From the NCBI GenBank assembly GCA_020205615.1, contig CM035170.1, forward strand, positions 61,369,322 through 61,433,321: 64,000 nucleotides of DNA. The letters run 5' to 3'. Source of the stretch: Panax quinquefolius (Eukaryota; Streptophyta; Magnoliopsida; Apiales; Araliaceae). This document shows positions 22,641 through 34,855 of the stretch, piece by piece. The notes beneath the pieces are model-generated. The model saw nothing but the letters and a program-made list of their open reading frames with translations. It did no database searches and was not told the DNA's origin. The number at the start of each line of letters is the position of its first letter. The stretch's first letter is position 1. Both the position numbers and the translations under genes were made by a program.

Positions 22641-23929
22641 GTGCGAACCAATCTGGATTAACTTAGGGCTTTCTAAGGTTAGAGATTGAAAGAAGTGGTT
22701 TGATCAAGGTTGGGTTTGGGGTTTGTCTTTGACCCATTCTTGAATTTACGGAGGCACCTCATGTCATCACGGATATCCATCAAATTGAATTCATCTCTAC
22801 ATCAAAGTCTGATCCTTGTGTAGGAGAGGCATCGTATCATAAATCTGAGAGCACATCTAAATTTAGAGTCTGAAAACAAAATATGCTTTCACTTAGTATA
22901 TATGAAATGCGTTGATCATACACAATGTTAGCATATCTTGGCAAAATAAAGCGCTAATCTTGTCTGAGAAAAAGTGGCGATTATTATATCTACTGAGTGA
23001 AAAGAATTTACGCGCTTTTTACCTGTCGACCAAAGAAAGCGAGGAATGTTGTTCCCAATTGGTAAGGGTAAAAGTCGGGTGGACCCATGATGATGGAGGG
23101 ATTGTCATCATCCTCCTTGTCCCGAATGATGGCCATTACGTCGAGGCGATCATCATCTGGGGTGTATCTGTTGGTATGTTCATCATGGGCGATGATCGCG
23201 TGCAGACATTATTAGGACAACGTTTTCCTTGATTCTCGCTCCTCTTCTTCCCGATTGCGGGATTTGGAATAACGATTTTCTTTTCCTCCACCGGTTTTGG
23301 CTTAGGAAATAACATGGCCATGACATTGGTTGGCACCTTTACTGGAGGTTGTGCGGACTCAGAGTTTGAAGGCGAAGCCGAACGCCACATAGTTGAAGCT
23401 GAAGGAATCTGTTGATGCTTATGAGGATTCATGACTAGAGCTGGCAGAATAGCCTAGTCCAGCTGTTCCAACTTGCTTGGTTAATCGAATAGGGTCTTGG
23501 ATACCTGGCCATCTTTACTGACCCTTGTCACGGCTTATGACCCAGCGACATCATTTCTTGAGTGGTGACATCACCTCGGCGAAATGTGGGGTTGAGGCGA
23601 TGGTGCTCAATAGCGTGGTATTGGGTGTTGCTTATTTCAAAAGCATGGCCCGGTGGTTCTCGTCTGCATTGGCATTGATGAGCGGTATGTCCCCATCTTT
23701 GAGAATCTACGGTTCGGCGTTGGCCGTGACCGAGCTATTGTTGATAATGTACTTGATTTTGTTGGTGAAGGGTGGAGGGGCCCCCCCCATATGGATCCAT
23801 GGTGCGTCCCAAGGCGGGTTGTATCCGAATCTATCTTGAGCACATGGAAGGATCTGCGAGAATGTATGAGGGCCAATTTAGATTGGCGGCTCAATTACTC
23901 AATAGAGATTCTGGCGGGCTCCATCAAAA
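22641..23929 (-). other. Tat-A protease-RT spacer, no gene assigned
   Basis: This interval has broken frames on both strands. A minus-strand frame at 23136-23432 rich in Pro and Lys may be the linker between protease and RT, but it has no diagnostic motif. Plus-strand frames (23525-23839, 23653-24012) overlap the sense reading and look like shadows. Confidence 0.4.
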
Positions 23930-24650
23930 GCTTTGATGATAGTATGGCTACTCAAATTCGGTTGAGATTGATATTCATCTTCACCAAGGTGGCATATGGG
24001 GATATATATTGAGAGAGAACCTCCATCTATTAAGACTCCGACCACCATATATCAGGAGGATAAGGCCATGATGTGCAGCGGTTTTGCAATGACCGGTCCC
24101 TTGGGATGGTATGTCATCATCGATGAAGGATATCACATTGTTGTTGAAAATGTGATCAACCATGTGTTGAAATTTTACGTATCCAGCGATGTGGAAGATG
24201 AAACTTCTTCAAAACCTTTAACAAGACCTTAGATGTGATTCTCGGAAGTTAGGACCAAGTCAAAATTGATATTTGTGGTGGAGCTTCCTTGAAGCTTAAA
24301 ACCACCGAGGCTTCGTTATGACCCACGGTAGCGGAGGAATTTTTCAATCTTCTCCATGGGTATTTTCCCCTTTGATTTGGTGGTGGGGTTCATCACCCGA
24401 TGGGGAAGATCTGATGGATTTTCCTTGACACTGCTGGCGGTGGTATGTGAGGTGGATCCTTCACCTTCTCCATAATTCCACGGAACCTTGCAAAAAAACA
24501 ATAGGATATTGTGCTCTGCATGGCAAGTTGATTGGCTCGGGGCGGCCACTTTCAAAGGATTGTTTCCTCCTTTGAAATTTGAATTATCGGTGTTGTGAGT
24601 AAAAATATTAATCCCTTCACTTGATGGGATATAAGCTTCTACCACACTTT
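23930..24650 (-). pseudogene. pol: Tat-A protease region
   Basis: The minus strand encodes VPWNYGEGEG (near 24480) and MEKIEKFLRYRGS (near 24320), then NNNVISFIDDDIPSQGTGH (near 24110) and VGVLIDGGS (near 24035). This is the order seen in Tat-type aspartic proteases, where the active site is normally IDNGS or IDGGS. The Asp is still readable. Frameshifts break the region at several points. The protease would process Gag-Pol in the virus-like particle. Confidence 0.6.
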
Positions 24651-24759
24651 TCCACTTAGTAGGGCTGCATTCTCACTTGCACGTAACACGGTGTCGTTAT
24701 CATGAGCGATACACCACTTTGTCGATTAGATTTTGAATAAGGTGGCGGAGTGCCCGACA

Positions 24760-26660
24760 TTCTTACATCTTTGTGACCATGAGGCCCAGGAGTGGTATTG
24801 ACATACTCCATCGAGTTGTACCATCCCGAGCGAGGGGTTGATTGGAGGTAGAAGGGCTGATCCTTCCTTCATTGATTAACATGTGAAGGATTTCCTCCAT
24901 GGGTTGGCCCAAATAGGTGAATTCCGTTTGTTGGCGAAATCCGACGGGCTTTGGCATTTGCTCTCTTCGTCACTTTGTCTTCCGGCATTTCATTTTACGA
25001 AAGTGACGAGGAATATTCATGACGATTGGTAGGAGGCGGCATGCTCTGGTGATTAATTGCCGAGTCACTTGATCTTTGATAAGTCACCGATTCCTTGATT
25101 GCTCGATTTGTTTGCGAGAGCTTTGATCTTTTCGTTCCATTGTGAATTGGAACTTGGCATAATCCCATCTGTCATCACCGTCTTTGATGGTGCAGGAAGA
25201 TTCACGGTGAAGTTGGAACTTTATCCATTGCTCCATTAATCATGTTGACCTCTTCTTCTTTGTGTTGAGGAAGAGGTTGTCTCTTGTATCGTGAGGATTT
25301 GATCGGGTTTGGTGACTCTGATCTCTCCATTATCTATTAGGTCACGGATCTTGTGTTTGAAGGCCCAACAATCCACGAGTATCATGTCCGGTGCCCGGCA
25401 TGATAAGCACATTTCTAGCGACATTGAAACCCGTCCATTAGAAATTTGGTGGTGGAAGAAGATCGTAATTTTCTTACGTGTTGTCGGAAAGATTAAGAAT
25501 GTTCTCGGGTATCCCCTAAGGGTGTAAACACTCGATGGCGTTTGACTTCTCCACCTTTTGGTCTTGGAGGGTTTGCGGATTGTCTTTGGAAAGGGAGTGT
25601 AGTTTCTCCTTTGAATGGGCATACTTTGATTGCCTTTTTGTCCTGTGTAGTATCGGGAAACATCTTCCTCTTTCTTTTATGGACCCTCAAGAGTTGTTCC
25701 CATAATTTCCAGTTGGATGTGATCGACCAGCGACTTTGAGTGCGGCTAGGTCTTGAATCTTTCGACTTCAACCCCATTTCATCCCGTCTCCCCATGTTTA
25801 ACCATTTGAGAAAATGGTTTGCGATCTTGGCTAAAACTCTCTCATAGAAGGGAGCTTCTTGTATGTCTATGAATGTCATGACCATTTACGATTACGACAT
25901 GGCGGGACTACTAACTTGGGCGACCAGGCGTCTCCACCTTTGAGCATACTCTCTGAAAGACTCGTTAGACTATTTTTTGATCTTGGTAATTTGATCTGGA
26001 TCGGGAGCCATCTGAGTTTGAAAAGCTATATTGAGTGAGGAAGGCATGTGCTAGCTCTTCCCATTTGTGGATTTTGGAGTTGTCTAATCTTGTGTACCAC
26101 GAGCAGGCTTCTCGAGTTAGACTCTTTTGGAACAATTGCATTACGAGTTTTTCATCCTCTGCATAGGATCCAGTTCTCCAATAAAGACTTTTAAATGTGT
26201 ATAAGGATCCCCCAACCCGTCATATATTTTTCAAAGTCGGGGTTTTAAATTTTTACGGATAGTGATAGTGACACGGGAAAAATACATAGATCGACATATG
26301 AAACACTCCGTGTGTTCCAATTCCTTTGATAGCGAAAGGGTCTCTTCCATTTGGAGGACTTTCTTTTTGATGTCACCATTATGCGGATCTCGATGGAATG
26401 GGCGACATCATGAGTTTTGTTGGTAGTATCAATTGTGGCTCTGGTATGGTAATGGCCAAATTCCTCCTTGTGTGGAGGAGGCTCGGTATGTCTGGTATTT
26501 TACGACCTGTGTGGTGGTGTAATTCTTTTTTTAATAGAACGACCAAATCTCATGTCTGTTTGTTAACAAATCCGAATTCTTTGCGAGAAAGCTGGATTAA
26601 GTTCGATCTGGTGGGATGATGACATGATTATTTGTAGGCTGTTGCCTTTTGGACTTTAAT
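24760..26660 (-). pseudogene. gag: Tat-A gag
   Basis: Minus-strand pieces at 26628-26831, 25493-25885, 25236-25622 and 24763-24957 correspond to gag. The conserved segment FIDIQEAPFYERVLAKIANHF matches the Tat gag pattern FxDTLxxPFYExL; LVDCWAFKHKIRDLIDNGEI near 25350 matches the post-capsid DCxALKxKIQDLID motif. The part near 26050-26250 is colinear with the Tat-B gag fragment. Numerous single-base shifts and stops prevent any full translation. Confidence 0.7.
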
Positions 26661-27380
26661 GGGTAGTAGGTCCGATTGATTCCTACGAAAAGGCTGGCAT
26701 AGTTTAGTCCTTAGGGAAGGTGTATAATGACATGCTATGTGATGTGTCCATTTTAGGAATTTTATCCTGCAAAAAGCGGGTGTCATTTGTTTTGTAGCAT
26801 GTATGTGGACATATTGCTTCATATTTCTCATTACATGGAGATAGATATGGAATGAAATTACAAGTAATTGTGTTTACAAGTAATTGAAATGAGAGCATGA
26901 AGAGACTTTCCTTCGTTTTGGGTTTATCGGTGAGGGTGACCTATCTTAGGTTACTCTCGCGGCTTTTTGGCATGAAGGTTCCCAAATCATCCATGATCTA
27001 CTAGGCGGGAAGTTAATCCGGTCTTTCAAGCTGGAAGCGAATTTGGGTGGTGCCTTTCACGAGCCTCGGAGAATTAGTCTTCTCACGAGTCCGATAATCA
27101 AACAAGCGGGATAGCCTCTGGTGGAGGGACCACACAACATACATTCACATACATCGCGTCTCACCGTATGAAATGATGACATGTGCGAAGCACTAATATC
27201 ATAAGCGATTTATAGTCTGAAGCCTAACATCATCCTACCTTGAGATATGATCACGAAGCACTAAGCTCAAACAAGACATGCATTACGTACACATTCATCG
27301 ATGTAAATGCAACATCCACACACAAGCGATATAATGAGTTTTGAAAAGATTGTAGTAGCGGCTTAAGTCCTCTTCTTTGA
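26661..27380 (-). other. Tat-A leader, non-coding
   Basis: The leader between primer site and gag is colinear with 4219-4769 of Tat-B. It is only about 0.7 kb, so there is no room for the large extra ORF that Ogre elements carry before gag. Confidence 0.6.
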
Positions 27381-27397
27381 GTCCCAATGAGTCGCCA
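27381..27397 (-). other. Tat-A primer-binding site
   Basis: The minus strand reads TGGCGACTCATTGGGAC, matching the tRNA-Arg type site (TGGCGACTC then CTGGGGA) of Tat/Ogre elements apart from a few changes. It lies next to the 5' LTR start near 27401. Confidence 0.7.
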
Positions 27398-27738
27398 CAC
27401 ACGTCGGCGTCGGGATTTTTGGATGTCCTTTAGTTACTTGTTCTTTGGTGTTCTCATTTTAGGTGAGATTTGTTTGAAAAAACAAGTGAAAAAGGTCAAA
27501 CATGTATAATGTCGACGATGGGATTGATTAAGAGTCGCCGATTGGTTTTTAAATGGTTGTACCAACACAATGAGAAAAAGTTTGCACATTGACCCGATGA
27601 TGTGACAGCGATATCTGGTCGGTGAAAGCAAGAGATTCATTTAGGGTCAGGGGACTTGGTTATCTTGGGGGAAGGTGTTAGGCACCCCAGACATCCGTGT
27701 TACCACGGTGACCGCCTCTTTTCAAGAAACTATTATCT

Positions 27739-27772
<34 letters not shown>

Positions 27773-28245
27773 TGTGTCTTTGTTATATATGAAGTTGTGC
27801 GAGGCCTCGTTCGAACCTATATACACACGGTTTGAATTTATGTAAAAATTCAGTTTTAGCAAGATATAAGCAATGATGTTTTTTATAAAGAGGTTTTTCA
27901 AACCACGATGCTCAATAGGAATTGAGACCTTTTACACTCCATTTTTATTAAGTGATAATTTGAATTGATTTTATTTGTGGATCTGAGGCATCCGTATGAA
28001 AAAATAATATAAAAAATAATGTCGACTTCCTCGTGGGTATGGAAACCATCGAGAAAAATCTGGACATCATGAGAATAATTTACAAAGTACTTACATTGAA
28101 AATGTCCATCACGAGGACCAGAATCTAGATCGATGAGATGAATCACGTGATCACATGATTCTAGGCGCCTGAGAATATTGCAATTTGTATAAAAGCAATA
28201 GCGGTATATATATATAAAAGCGGTAAATATATATATCTGAGACGG

Positions 28246-28457
28246 GATCACCAACCACGAAGCACCTCCATGGGGATCGAAAATATAAATAAAGTATGTA
28301 TAATCTGATCAACCTACGAAGGAAAACTCAAGGCGGACGAAATGTAAATAAAAAGCGTAAATAAATGATCAAGCGCCACAAGTAAACTCGAGCGGGACGA
28401 AATGTAAAGAAATATATGTAAAAAGCGATCAAGCGCCACGAAGGAACTCAGGCGGGA

Positions 28458-28517
<60 letters not shown>

Positions 28518-28566
28518 ATATATAGGATGTAAAATCGAGGCTCATCGAACATAGTTAGACCCACAG

Positions 28567-28610
<44 letters not shown>

Positions 28611-28655
28611 TACGGGCCAAAATCTAGGCTCATCGAACAAAATCAGACACACGGT

Positions 28656-28707
<52 letters not shown>

Positions 28708-28763
28708 AAAGCGAATAAGCATCGGGCCAAAATCTAGGCTCATCGAACAAAGTCTAAACAAAC

Positions 28764-28838
<75 letters not shown>

Positions 28839-28894
28839 ATAAACTCTCGGGCAGAAATGCAGGCTCAATCGAGGCATAACTTCGATAATGTTAG

Positions 28895-28946
<52 letters not shown>
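28246..28946. repeat. 60-bp units plus TA runs in Tat-A 5' LTR
   Basis: Four GATCA units start near 28246, 28307, 28367 and 28427. TA runs follow near 28465-28510, 28568-28605, 28658-28702, 28765-28836 and 28898-28946, separated by the CTAGGCTCATCGAACAAAGTC spacer. The number of units equals that in the 3' LTR, while run lengths differ. Confidence 0.85.
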
Positions 28947-28951
<5 letters not shown>

Positions 28952-29255
28952 GAATGAAACCACGAGACCAAGAAGTCAAGGGCAAAAAACAAGCAACACG
29001 ACTCTCAGCGTGTAGAAGGGTGTGTGCAAAGATGAAGAAAAAGACTCTAAAGTGTGTGAGAAGGCTTACGGTGGTGATAAAAAAGGCTTCTATATCTTTA
29101 GAGTGGGTAAACCTTTGGGCTTTTGTGGGTACAAAAAGGCTATATATGAGAGCTCACAGTGTTTGAAAGTGGGAAAATACAACATGTATGGCGAGTCTGA
29201 GCAAATTGTGCGGGGTTTCCGTCTTTTTCTCTTAAAATCAGCACCCCAAGCCTCT

Positions 29256-29263
29256 TATTTATA
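29256..29263 (-). promoter_or_regulatory. TATA box of Tat-A 5' LTR
   Basis: The minus strand reads CCTATAAATAAGAGG. The sequence around it is almost identical to that around 11214-11221. Confidence 0.55.
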
Positions 29264-30128
29264 GGCAAAAGGTGCATGGTGTACTGCTGGTGGCCTGAGT
29301 GTGTACAGGCGGGTCGGGTCGGCCGGGATTCTGTCGGGTCGGTCGTCTCGAAATCGTGCACTCGAGCCTTTTTGTAATGTCCACTCGGATTTTGAGAAGT
29401 GCAATCAGGACATCCGTTTTGAGGTATTATTCGGACCTATTTGGACCCATGCGTTGTCGAGAGTTATGCGATGGCATGGGATTAGAGTTTGTCTGAAGTC
29501 TTTGAAGATGGGGCGATGCCCTCGGGTCTTGACTTCAACTTTCATCCGTTACCCACTTGATAGTCACTCGGGATTGGTTAGCCTTGTGGGACATTGTTGC
29601 GTAGAGGCGAGGCGTGGCATCGTGTTGGGCGAGATGGCGATGTTGCCCCTCACCGATTATTCTTCTTGCCGGATTGGTAGATATAAGCGAGACGTTGCTC
29701 GAGACTTATTTGAGATTGGGCTACTTGCATTTGTTGAAGGTCCTCATTGTCATCTTTGAGGTGTGCTGTCTTCCGATGTTATTGTTGGGTTGGCACGGTG
29801 TATTTCGTTGTGAGTGCCCAGAGATTGAAGTGATGGCATTTGAAACAAGCATTTAGGGGTTATCTCGAAAGCGCATTCCTTGGGGTTATCACCAGGTTGG
29901 TGGCTATTCCATGGTTGGGGCGAGGCCGGATACCTCGGGGTTATCTCAAGATTAATCGGTCTTCTCTCGGTGTGTTCGGTCGTGTTGTATCTGCGCGAGT
30001 CTCGGGGTTAAATCCGAGGTTGAAACCGTTACTCCCAGTTGCGATCCGGGGTTAATCTTTGAACTTCCGTAGTATCCGTGTATGTTTGGATTTGGATTGT
30101 CTTTTCCGATTCTCTCTTAAAAGAATCA

Positions 30129-31056
30129 AAGTCTTGGCTTAAGTATTCACCTCCTCGTCTATCTTGCTAATTCTAACTCATGGGTCCACATACATCACTA
30201 TGTATAAGTCCCAATATATCATTAGCTCCCGCTCAATCGTGTCCATGTGAAAGGGCTTTTGTCATCTCTTGCCTAATAAACAAGACTAGCATTTCTCATA
30301 TGATTTAAAATCAAATGAATCTAAGAACCCATCTTTCTGGAGTTTGGATATGCGTTTCTCATTTATATGGCCTAAACGACAGTGCCAGAGATATGTCGGA
30401 TTTGAATCATTTGATTTAAATCGTTTTGTATTTATATTATAGATAGGCATTTCTAAATCAAGAATATAGAGACCGTTAAACAATTGTGCAACACCATAAC
30501 AAATATCATTTAAGTAAAACAAACAAAGATTTTTCTTTATTATAATTGAAAAACCTTTCTTGTCCAAACAAGAAACAGAAATAATGTTTTTGCTTATAGT
30601 AGACACAAAATAACAATCTTCTAATTCTAAAACTATCCCAGTGGGCAAAGATAAATGATAAGTTCCTACGGCCAGTGCAACAACTTTTGCTCCATTCCCA
30701 ACTCGTAGGTCAACCTCTCCTTTTGCCAAAGTCCTACTCCTTCGGAGTTCCTGCACATTAACACAAATGTGAGAACCACACCCAGTATCCAATACCCACG
30801 ATGTAGAAGTAGACAAGTTGACTTCTATAACATATATACCTGAATCAGAAGTCATACTTCCTTTCTTTTTCTTCACTTCTTCCAAATAAGCATAACAGTT
30901 CCTCTTCCAGTGTCCAGGTTTTCCACAGAAGTGACACTCACCTTCTTTAGCCACCCCACCTTTAGGTTTTAAAGCCTGTTTGGTTTTGGAATTGGGTTTG
31001 GCAAAAGATTTAGATCCTATCTTCTTCTTGCCTTTCCAATTCCCCTTAGCATTCCC
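30129..31056 (-). pseudogene. pol: Copia-A zinc knuckle, protease and integrase N-terminus
   Basis: The 222-codon frame at 30286-30954 contains CHFCGKPGHWKRNC (CCHC knuckle that binds RNA), WVLDTGCGSHIC (aspartic protease DTG active site) and YLWHCRLGHINEKRISKL (GAG_pre-integrase domain with the His pair of the zinc finger). The Cys pair (YEKC...SCLLGK) follows a TAG at 30283-30285 and a further frame disruption. Reading goes on into VCGPMS and then jumps to RRGGEYLSQD at the Tat-A edge, so about 60 residues of the integrase core are also lost inside this part. Combined with the Tat-A junction deletion, integrase is destroyed. Confidence 0.85.
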
Positions 31057-31711
31057 CTTTTACAGCATCATTATTGGAGCGGGTCCTGCCTTTTTCATGT
31101 TGTTCTCGGCTCTTCTTAACATGCTCAACAACTCAGTAAGGGGTTTCTCAATTTCATTCATAAGATAATTCATAACAAATTGAGAGTAGTTGTTGTTCAA
31201 GGATTTCAAAACAAGATTTGTTTGGGCTTCCGGAGTGATTGGAAAACCCAACCTATCAAGGTACTCAATATACCCAATCATTTTCAGCACATGTGGACCA
31301 ACTGGATCACGTTCACCCATCTTGCAGTGATACAATGCCTTGCTTATATGATACCTCTCTTGTCGAGCATGCCCTTCGAACAATTTCTTGAGATGCTCTA
31401 TCATCTCATAAGCATCCATCAACTCATGTTGCTTTTGAAGCTCAGCGTTCATGGTTGCTAGCATGATACAACTCACGTCCAGAGCATCATCTTGATGCTT
31501 CTCGTAAGCATTATGCTCCGTACGTGGTGTAGTGACAGCTGGTGTTGCAGGAATGGGCCCATCAAGGACATATAGCTTGCGCTCTTGTTTGAGGACAATC
31601 CTCAAGTTCCTATGCCAGTCAAGGAAATTAATTCCACTCAGCTTGTCCTTCTCAAGGACTGATCGTAATAAAAGACTATTTGTGTTGTTGTTGTTTGCCG
31701 TTGATATCTAT
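31057..31711 (-). pseudogene. gag: Copia-A gag
   Basis: This frame encodes a UBN2-type copia Gag that forms the particle shell. Visible segments are LEKDKLSGINFLDWHRNLRI (near 31650), YDLWxxL-like MIEHLKKLFEGHARQERYHI, and LNNNYSQFVMNYLMNE (near 31180). It is in the same frame as the zinc knuckle and protease, separated by one in-frame TAA at 31057-31059. The first open ATG is at 31605, but homology starts further upstream: an ATA codon at about 31709-31711 stands where an ATG is expected, suggesting loss of the start codon by a transition. Confidence 0.85.
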
Positions 31712-33222
31712 AATTTATAAGTGCAAAAAATAATAAGTCAAATTGCAGAGTTGATATTATGTAATTGATAATAGTACATTCAAAATATACCTCCCACTAT
31801 TTTATTCAAATTAATAGCCCTCACCATTAATTCGGAAAGCATTTTCTATTAAATCTTTCTAGTGAGCCAAGATCCATATTTCATTATGCCTTAAGTTAGC
31901 TTTGGCTAATCTCTTAAAACACATTTATTTAGGTAGACAACCCCTTGTCAATTATATCATATATAACTCCTGGATAGTTTGGTAAACAACATTTGTTTCT
32001 AGTCCATCTAATGGTACCTACCAAACTCCATGCCTCTAAGTCCACAATCCTATTGAGATAACTTAGTTAAGTCGAGCCCAATGATTTTAACAGTTTGGAT
32101 ATCACAATTATCCTATCACATCTTACCTAGATAAATAGGGTACTTTGCTTTGGCAAACCTACATCTATTGATCAAGGTCTTGATGAGTGTTATTCATTAG
32201 AAGGCATCTGATTTAGACTTAATATTTTATTGAGGGATTTTATAAATTAATTTAGATCTCACCAATTTTAATCTTATTAAGTATGCACATTATTTATCAT
32301 ATTATATCACATACAAGCATAAATAAAGTGTGAAATTAAATGTGTCACAGTTATGGCCCAATCCATTGTCAATCTTTTCAAGCTAATGAAAGATTGAAGG
32401 TCAATCTAAGGTGGTAAAAGATCTTAAAATAAATAGCTTCCTTGGATCTTCCTAAAGCATGTGCCTCCTCTCCATCATCATCTTTCCATCGTGTTCTCCA
32501 TCTTGACATCTTCATCGATTACAAATTATTACATGACATAAAGAAACCTCGAGTTACATTCGAGGGGATTTAGATGAGAAGAGAATATTACATTAGAATT
32601 TATAGAAAGACACGACATGCAAGCCGTATTTCAAAACCAAAAAACCACTAACCTATGGATCAAAAGGCCATAACTGTGCACCATGCATATCACAATAAGC
32701 ACATAACAATTTATATATAATTAAAGAAAACTATATATAACATATAGAGGACACGACCATCGTCCGCTACGACGGGGGGGTCCAAGGGGGGGTATTGCAG
32801 AATTTCTCCATACGAATCTTTGAAACAGTTTCAGAATCATATATTTAATCCACCAAAATAGTCATAATAACAATACACCCGGTACATATCATATATGTCC
32901 AGTTTTAATTAATTATATTAAACCGAATCTGCATACTTCTAATCCAATTAGAACATAAGTTGTATACTGTTATTACGCCATATAAGATATAATTAACAGA
33001 ACATCATATACATGCATATCTATTACTGATATTCATAATACCAGAATATGTCGATTACATAATATCATATACTCAATTAACAGAACATTAAAATTGTATC
33101 ATCATATATCATATATATTGAAAACAATATAATCAATTTCAGACCGATAAAATTGTATCATCACATATCATATATATCGAAAACAATTAAACAAGTTATC
33201 TAAATTAATCGTTTCGCAAGTA
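31712..33222 (-). other. Copia-A leader, non-coding
   Basis: The 1.5 kb between primer site and gag is AT-rich and has no credible frame on either strand. A 1.5 kb leader is long for copia. It includes G and C homopolymer runs near 32775-32795. Confidence 0.6.
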
Positions 33223-33234
33223 GCTCTGATACCA
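33223..33234 (-). other. Copia-A primer-binding site (tRNA-iMet)
   Basis: The plus strand reads GCTCTGATACCA, an exact complement of the initiator-methionine tRNA 3' end (sense TGGTATCAGAGC). One base separates it from the LTR. Confidence 0.95.
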
Positions 33235-33235
33235 C

Positions 33236-34038
33236 TGTTGGGTTTTGGCATTGAAACGCAGCAGAAATAAACCAATTAAAGGCAATTCCGAAACCCTAAA
33301 ACAGGATCCATGCGAAAAATTCAATTAATTCAGATGTTAGAAATTATACCGATTGTTAAAGCTAGAATCGATGCGGTCGAATCTCCAACGCAATTCAAAC
33401 GGACTACGTCCTTACGGTATCGACACGAACGCTCCACACGAATCGTCCTACGATCTGCAGAAGAAGGAAATGCGGTACTAGCCACCAAGGATGAGGATTT
33501 TCTGAAACTGTTTTCTCTCTAGTCTCTCTCTAAGAGCGGCTAGGGTTTTGGTTAATGAATAATCCCTAAAATGGCTGCTACATATCATATATATAGCGAT
33601 TAAAAGGAATTACTCAAAACCTAATTTAATAAAATCTGAATATATATATATATATATATATATCTTAATTAAGTCTTACTTAATTAATATACCTATATAT
33701 AAATTATCCTATTCATTTAAATTCGTAATTTAAATAACTATTAATCATATTGACATATTTAAATCTTTATAATTTAAATTAATTCCCTTTTAATTACGTT
33801 CTATGTGTGTGACCCTATAGGTTATTATTACGTTGGCAATAATTTTAAAATCATATTATAAAATTATAAGCAAAGTGAGCGACATCTAGTAATGCATCAC
33901 TTTAAGAAGTAATAATAAAATCGATGATTCGATCTGACCTTTTTAGTGACCAATGTTTCAATATAATTTAATCCTTTTAACCTTAATATCCTAGATTAAA
34001 CTCGAGTTATGGAATGTGTCATACTCTTCATAATTTAA
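33236..34038 (-). mobile_element. Copia-A 5' LTR, truncated at 803 bp
   Basis: This is homologous to 5899-6703 of the 3' LTR, starting TGTTGGGTTTTGG. It stops at CTTCATAATTTA where the next LTR-like element begins, so the outer 720 bp, including U3, is gone. A TATA-like CTATATATATGATATG lies near 33585-33600 on the minus strand. Confidence 0.85.
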
Positions 34039-34611
34039 TGTAATACCCGAAAAAAAAAATATTAAATAATAAAATTACCTTGTTTTAAAACATATTTTTG
34101 GATGTCATTTATTTTGGGTCAAAATAATCATTTAATTTTTGTGGGATAATGTAATAATAAGTGATGGGTAAATTAAATAGGTAAAATTGGGCTTTAAATT
34201 AAGTGGGTCAAATTTATAATTGTGTAATTTTAAAATCCTATTAAAATTTGAAGAGTTAATAAATATATTAATTAATAAAATCTATTTTTTTTAATGAATA
34301 AATAACTAAACCTAATTCACTTAAACAATACGCCTAATACGAGTTTGGGAGAAAAGAAAAGAAAACTTGCGGCTGAGTTGTGACTTGCAAAAGAAGGAAG
34401 ATCACAGTTTTATTATTTTGTCAGTGAAATCAGGTACTCATTCAATCGAAAACAGTGAAGTGCATGTTTAAGTTATTATATACGAATTACATTTTTTTTT
34501 TAAAGCTTTGCATTTGATGTAGGCAGGTATATATTCATTAGGTTATATATCTTATATATACATATATATACCATGCGAATGCTTGCAGCAGTAAGCTGCA
34601 GGCGAAATCTA

Positions 34612-34668
<57 letters not shown>

Positions 34669-34855
34669 TTCGTTAATTTAAAGTTAAATTTATTATATTG
34701 AATTAATTAATTTTATTGACATAGTTATAGAAGTTTTAATAATACATTTAATAGTATTATGTTATTAATGATTGAATTGTAATAAAATCTTATTAAATTA
34801 TTTAGATTGAACAGAGAGAGTCTAAACGAGTTTTATTGGAATTTTGGGTATTACA
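34039..34855. mobile_element. LTR-like unit with 10-bp terminal inverted repeats (817 bp)
   Basis: It begins TGTAATACCC and ends GGGTATTACA, a perfect 10-bp inverted repeat with TG...CA ends, as in many chromovirus LTRs. There is an AC run followed by a TA run at 34611-34661. Flanking five-base sequences (TTTAA left, TTGCT right) do not match, so it is not a clean solo LTR insertion. A non-autonomous terminal-inverted-repeat element is the alternative. No ORF or primer-binding site is seen on either side. Confidence 0.55.

Larger units (their letters stand above)
27401..30128 (-). mobile_element. Tat-A 5' LTR
   Basis: This is the promoter-bearing LTR, starting ACGTCGGCGTC (Tat-B has TGTCGACGTC) and ending AAGAATCA against Copia-A integrase. 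It contains a GT run (27741-27772), the 60-bp array, five TA runs and a TATA box. Against the 3' LTR, the shared 2.7 kb differs by scattered substitutions and many one- or two-base indels. The outer junction is intact here. Confidence 0.85.

Noticed and set aside
33310..33522. Frames in the Copia-A LTRs (also 6058-6249 and 58216-58518)
   Set aside because: The same LTR block gives different frames in each copy because of point changes, so there is no coding constraint.
34039..34855. Calling this a confirmed solo LTR
   Set aside because: Terminal repeats fit, but there is no target-site duplication and the flanks belong to different sequences.
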